DNA of 58,350 nucleotides from Methanocorpusculum petauri (GTDB lineage Archaea > Halobacteriota > Methanomicrobia > Methanomicrobiales > Methanocorpusculaceae): positions 1 to 58,350 of the forward strand of contig NZ_JAPTGB010000015.1 in assembly GCF_026891975.1 (NCBI RefSeq), written 5' to 3'. Position numbers and translations under genes: made by a program. Below, in pieces: positions 55,506-58,350 of this stretch; position 1 is the first letter of the stretch; each line of letters opens with the position of its first letter. Below the pieces are notes generated by a model. That model saw only the letters and a list, made by a program, of their open reading frames with translations. It had not been told where the DNA came from and ran no database searches.

Positions 55506-55970
55506 ATGATTGATGATCCCGAACCGTTTGCCCGTACCCGTTCTGCTCTTGCCCAGGGCTGTGGTGCGGTTACGATTGCGATTTATGTGCTGATTGCAAT
55601 TCTTCTGGTAGTGGCGGCGCTGATGGGCGTTGCTGAGACGGTAACGCTGGTGATGACGGCGCTGCAGGATCCGACACAGCATGCTTTGTCGAATGTTTTG
55701 CAGGCGATTCTTTTGATTATTGTGATTGCAACCCTGGTGGATATGGTTGCGTCTTATGTCCGTGCGGGACGGGTTCTGGTCAGGCCGATTCTGATTGCCG
55801 GGATTACGACGATGGTCCGGCGTCTGCTGGTGAGCGATCTGACGTTTATTGATATTATCGGGACGACAATCGTGATTCTCGGGTTAACGGTTGCGATGGT
55901 GTATGTGGGTCGTGATGAGCTGGAGATGGTGGAGCATCTGAAGGATATGAGGCGGTCGGAGGATCAGTGA
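55506..55970 (+). CDS. PsiE-like membrane protein
   Basis: 154 residues with four membrane segments: GAVTIAIYVLIAILLVVAAL, NVLQAILLIIVIATLVDMVA, RPILIAGITTMVRRLLVSDL, and IIGTTIVILGLTVAMVYVGR. The pattern of basic connector, LIAGITTMVRR and final helix fits the phosphate-starvation-inducible PsiE family, whose biochemical role is unknown. The charged ends (DDPEPFARTRSALAQ; HLKDMRRSEDQ) would be cytoplasmic. A possible structured leader precedes it. Confidence 0.75.
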   Translation: MIDDPEPFARTRSALAQGCGAVTIAIYVLIAILLVVAALMGVAETVTLVMTALQDPTQHALSNVLQAILLIIVIATLVDMVASYVRAGRVLVRPILIAGITTMVRRLLVSDLTFIDIIGTTIVILGLTVAMVYVGRDELEMVEHLKDMRRSEDQ

Positions 55971-56057
55971 TTCTGTGTGCCGGTGTTAAAGTAAAAACTA
56001 ATAAGGGACGTGCGTCCTATATGTATGATGCTTCATCCCGAAGGGAGGGGAGTATGA

Positions 56058-56130
56058 GGGGCCGTAGGGTAGCCTGGAATCCTAGGAGACTGGGGGTCTT
56101 CTGACTCGCGTTCAAATCGCGGCGGCCCCA
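56058..56130 (+). tRNA. tRNA-Pro (anticodon GGG)
   Basis: Acceptor GGGGCCG pairs with CGGCCCC, with discriminator A. The anticodon stem GGAGA/TCTTC encloses loop CTGGGGG, anticodon GGG. The T arm is CGCG-TTCAAAT-CGCG. CCA is not encoded and no intron is present. A T-rich stretch follows (TTTTTTCGATTTT) before the next ATG, 30 bases downstream. Confidence 0.93.
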
Positions 56131-56160
56131 TCCGATTTTTTCGATTTTGGAGATGATGTT

Positions 56161-57018
56161 ATGAGACTTGCACCGGAATGCAGAGCGTGTCTGCTCTCAA
56201 GGGTTGTTGCAGAGGCGGAATATGCCGGAGCGGATGCGGAGACGGTTGCTGCTACACTCAGATGTTGTACGGATTTGTACGACTGCCGGGCGAGCGAGCC
56301 GATCGGTGCGTCGGTGATTGCCGGAGCGGTGCACCGGTGCTGTTATGCAATGATCGGATCGGCGGATCCTTATGCGGGTCTGAAGGTGCAGGATAATGCG
56401 GTTGCGGAAAGGGTTGCAGATGCGGTGCGGCCGATGCTTTCGACGGTGCACGATTATGTTGTTGCGGCGGTTATCGGGAATGCGATGGATTACGGGGTGG
56501 CGGGTCACGAGATTGCGAAGGATTTTACCGGGTATTTTCGTGAGATGTTTGCCCGCGGTCTGGCACTGGATGATACGGAGAGAATTCTTGCGCTCGCGAG
56601 GCGGGTTGTGTACTGTACTGATAACTGCGGCGAGGTTGTGTTTGATAAGATGTTGTGCGGGGAGCTGCGCAGGCGCGGTAGTCATGTGACGATTGTGGTG
56701 AAGGATCAGCCGATGCTTAATGATGTGACGATTGTGGAGGCAAGGAGTCTGGGGCTGGAGGAGGCTGCGGATGCGGTGTATCATGCGGGGGGAGGGGCGC
56801 AGCTTGGTCTGCATCCGGAGTTGTATCCACCGGAGGTTGTTTCTGCGATGCAGGATGCGACGCTGATCATTGCGAAGGGTCTTGCAAATTATGAGAGTCT
56901 GACGGAGTATGAGGGGCTGCCGCCGGTTGCGTATCTGATGACGGTGAAGTGCGAGCCGGTTGCCCGGCATGTGGGAGCTAAGAAGGGCGATCTGATTGCG
57001 GTGTTGCGGTATCAGTGA
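56161..57018 (+). CDS. DUF89-family (ARMT1-like) metal-dependent phosphatase
   Basis: 285 residues, matching COG1578. Family residues are visible in RLAPECRACLLSRVVAEAEY at 2-21, VIGNAMDYGVAGHEI near 104 (Asn, Asp), VYCTDNCGEVVFDKMLCGEL near 157 (metal-binding Asp-Asn) and IIAKGLANYESLTEY near 237. DUF89 enzymes dephosphorylate damaged sugar phosphates or similar metabolites (damage-control phosphatases). The Cys pair ECRAC near the N-terminus is typical of archaeal members. It begins 30 bases after tRNA-Pro, with a ribosome site GGAGATGATG. Confidence 0.87.
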   Translation: MRLAPECRACLLSRVVAEAEYAGADAETVAATLRCCTDLYDCRASEPIGASVIAGAVHRCCYAMIGSADPYAGLKVQDNAVAERVADAVRPMLSTVHDYVVAAVIGNAMDYGVAGHEIAKDFTGYFREMFARGLALDDTERILALARRVVYCTDNCGEVVFDKMLCGELRRRGSHVTIVVKDQPMLNDVTIVEARSLGLEEAADAVYHAGGGAQLGLHPELYPPEVVSAMQDATLIIAKGLANYESLTEYEGLPPVAYLMTVKCEPVARHVGAKKGDLIAVLRYQ

Positions 57019-57049
57019 AGTGGCGGGATGCCGGTGCGGTCCTGGGTGA

Positions 57050-57200
57050 CAGGATATATTCATTATCTGCGGAGTACAAGATATAGAGAGTTTCTTCGGG
57101 AGGCTCTGCGGGGCTGATCGGAGACTGCCGCAACCCGTAGCCAGGGTGCGGCTCCTGCGGGAAGATTCGGATTTTATGGGGGCCACCTCCCCTGGTGCCG
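57050..57200 (+). promoter_or_regulatory. promoter and structured leader of rpl30e-nusA
   Basis: A TATA-like GGATATATTC lies near 57050. The following bases can form GCCGCA/TGCGGC (around 57127-57151) and CACC/GGTG with flanking G/C (around 57184-57198). The roughly 150-base G/C-rich leader is long for archaea. Ribosomal-protein mRNAs are often autogenously controlled through such leaders, and L30e binds kink-turn RNA, so control by its own product is possible. Confidence 0.4.
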
Positions 57201-57242
57201 GATCGGAGTGCAGAACTACCACAAAAAACTGGTGAATCTACG

Positions 57243-57533
57243 ATGGATTTCAATTTATCCCTGAGAAGGGCAATTAAGACCGGTAAGGTCGTTTTAGGAC
57301 AGAATAGTGTTGAGAAAGTTATTGCGGAGAGCAAAGCGGAACTCGTTATCGTTGCAGATAATGCACCGATGAAAGTCCGGGAAATGATTGCTGCAGCGGA
57401 GAATCTTCCGCTTTATGAATTTAACGGCAGTTCCCGTCAGCTCGGCAAAGAGTGCGGTCGCGATCACATGATCAGTGTCCTTGCTATCGTTGATGCAGGC
57501 GAGTCTGATATTCTGAGCCTGAAGAGAGCATAA
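57243..57533 (+). CDS. rpl30e: ribosomal protein L30e
   Basis: 96 residues from the ATG at 57243; the open frame begins at 57195, but that part is leader. The L7Ae/L30e fold is clear: SLRRAIKTGKVVLGQNSVEK at 6-25, AELVIVADNAPMKVREMIAA, and YEFNGSSRQLGKECGRDHMI near 58. It belongs to the large subunit and binds kink-turn RNA. In most archaea it follows rpoA2. Here it lies more than 10 kb away on the opposite strand. One base separates it from nusA. Confidence 0.93.
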   Translation: MDFNLSLRRAIKTGKVVLGQNSVEKVIAESKAELVIVADNAPMKVREMIAAAENLPLYEFNGSSRQLGKECGRDHMISVLAIVDAGESDILSLKRA

Positions 57534-57534
57534 T

Positions 57535-58008
57535 ATGAGTGAAATAACAATTTCCGAAGATGCAATGCGCATGATCGCGCAGTTTGAGAACCTGACCGGT
57601 GCAGGTGCACGCGATTGTGTGGTTGATGATAAATTCGACCGCATTCTTTTCGTTATCAATCCGGGAGAGATGGGCCTTGCAATCGGAAAGAAGGGTGCAA
57701 GTATTAAGAAGGCATCCGATGCGTTTGGCAGGAAGGTTGAGGTTGTTGAGTACAATCCTGACAAGGTTCAGTTCATTCGCAATTGTTTCCTGCCGGTGCA
57801 GGTTATGACCGTGACGTTTGAGGAGGACGAAGACGGTGAGATCGCCTATGTTGAGGTTCGTGATGATGACCGCGGCCTTGCAATCGGTAAAGAGGGCAGA
57901 AATATTATCAAAGCAAAGAAACTCGCGTTCCGCCAGTTTGATGTCAATAATGTTGAGCTCAAGCAGGATGAGGAGGAGGAAGACGAGTTTGATGATGACG
58001 AGCTGTGA
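57535..58008 (+). CDS. nusA: archaeal NusA-like transcription factor
   Basis: 157 residues with two KH domains. The GxxG loops are GEMGLAIGKKGASIKKASDA near 49-68 and DDRGLAIGKEGRNIIKAKKL near 113-132. The C-terminus is very acidic (DEEEEDEFDDDEL). Archaeal NusA lacks the S1 and N-terminal polymerase-binding domains of the bacterial protein. It binds RNA and is thought to act in transcription elongation or termination. The ribosomal genes rps12/rps7 that usually follow are not seen; repeat DNA begins within about 160 bases. Confidence 0.93.
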   Translation: MSEITISEDAMRMIAQFENLTGAGARDCVVDDKFDRILFVINPGEMGLAIGKKGASIKKASDAFGRKVEVVEYNPDKVQFIRNCFLPVQVMTVTFEEDEDGEIAYVEVRDDDRGLAIGKEGRNIIKAKKLAFRQFDVNNVELKQDEEEEDEFDDDEL

Positions 58009-58169
58009 GTTCAGCCCGTTGTTTTCTTTTTTTTCGTGTTTTTTGAAGAGAGTTGTGTGAGTTTTTTTCCGGAAAAAAAACGAGCGAAATATTTTTGTTG
58101 TGTTGCCGGGTGTTTTTTCGGAGATGGTTCCGGAAAAAAAGTGTTCGGGAGGATTAGTTCCGGTCTTCG

Positions 58170-58253
58170 TTTGCGGTGGTCTTGCTTGGAGTAACCACGG
58201 GTGAAGCGGTGTTTGGGAGTCTTTTGCGGTGGTTTTACTTGGAGTAACCACGG
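58170..58253. repeat. tandem 31-base direct repeats
   Basis: TTTGCGGTGGTYTTRCTTGG followed by AGTAACCACGG occurs twice, at 58170-58200 and 58223-58253, with two differences and a 53-base period. Each can fold as GTGGTT/AACCAC. The second merges into the terminal inverted repeat. A T-rich stretch 58018-58080 with TTTTTTTCCGGAAAAAAAA just after nusA may end its transcript. Confidence 0.7.
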
Positions 58254-58337
58254 AAAACACAGACCAAACGGAATTCCACGGAAAAAAAACACGGAATACC
58301 GCTTCGCTTACGGAACAACACGGAAAGAATAAGGAAG
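58238..58337. repeat. dispersed inverted repeat, right copy
   Basis: These 100 bases are the reverse complement of 1-100 with about four mismatches (one C/T near the middle and a three-base difference in the CCGTGGAGTC region). The repeated words are CACGGAA and AACCACGG. It lies 230 bases after nusA. The two copies are in opposite orientation and bracket the whole window. Whether they are two members of a larger dispersed family cannot be seen from here. Confidence 0.9.
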
Positions 58338-58350
58338 CGGGAAACACCTG

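Noticed and set aside
57484-58347. 287-codon minus-strand frame across nusA and the right repeat
   Set aside because: It runs against the conserved NusA KH domains and through low-complexity repeats. It has no start context.

Overview
The window is a stretch of archaeal chromosome from a methanogen-type euryarchaeon. A close relative of Methanocorpusculum (Methanomicrobiales) is my best guess, made from protein character and base composition rather than from any database match. Support comes from an archaeal RNA polymerase with split B'' and B' subunits and split A' and A'' subunits, L30e and a short archaeal NusA, a geranylgeranylglyceryl-phosphate prenyltransferase for ether lipids, archaeal TATA-type promoters (several apparently leaderless), and tRNA genes without an encoded CCA. 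No methanogenesis genes lie in this window.

Layout. 1-250: a dispersed repeat. 0.25-9.3 kb: PH-domain protein, U32 peptidase-like protein, two tandem MFS exporters, a lipoprotein, tRNA-Arg, an aldehyde dehydrogenase and an exported protein. 9.3-15.5 kb: adenine deaminase with two small genes, two paralogous winged-helix regulators sharing one palindromic operator, a DHH/S1 protein and a PhoU/TrkA_C protein. 15.6-20.5 kb: a complete ilvBNCD operon for branched-chain amino acids. 20.7-28 kb: an AAA ATPase, a divergent MATE+TrmB / MFS locus, a phosphoesterase, a CYTH protein and a long FKBP. 28.3-29.9 kb: a secreted protein, a membrane-anchored two-winged-helix regulator and a decayed paralogue. 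30-33.2 kb: an iron locus (tandem-FeoA, FeoB, Cys-rich small protein, divergent DtxR regulator) with operator-like inverted repeats. 33.3-44.9 kb: two small-multidrug-export paralogues, GNAT, beta-roll protein, DGGGP synthase, three zinc-ribbon proteins in one operon, further zinc-ribbon and exported proteins, and a SurE / IMPACT / DUF5591 / PspC operon. 45-46.8 kb: aldo-keto reductase and a short FKBP. 46.9-55 kb: rpoH-rpoB2-rpoB1-rpoA1-rpoA2. 55-58 kb: tRNA-Lys, a possible structured RNA, a PsiE-like protein, tRNA-Pro, a DUF89 protein, and rpl30e-nusA. 58-58.35 kb: the same dispersed repeat in inverted orientation.

The signals most worth following are: the 100-bp near-identical inverted repeats at both ends; a family of paired-hairpin intergenic elements (12.4, 27.2 and 39.5 kb); the shared ACTTAC-N5-GTAAGT operator of two winged-helix genes; the three-gene zinc-ribbon membrane cassette upstream of the ether-lipid prenyltransferase; the free-standing DUF5591 (ArcS-type) protein; and the displacement of rpl30e-nusA from the RNA polymerase operon. 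I found no CRISPR array and no intact transposon.
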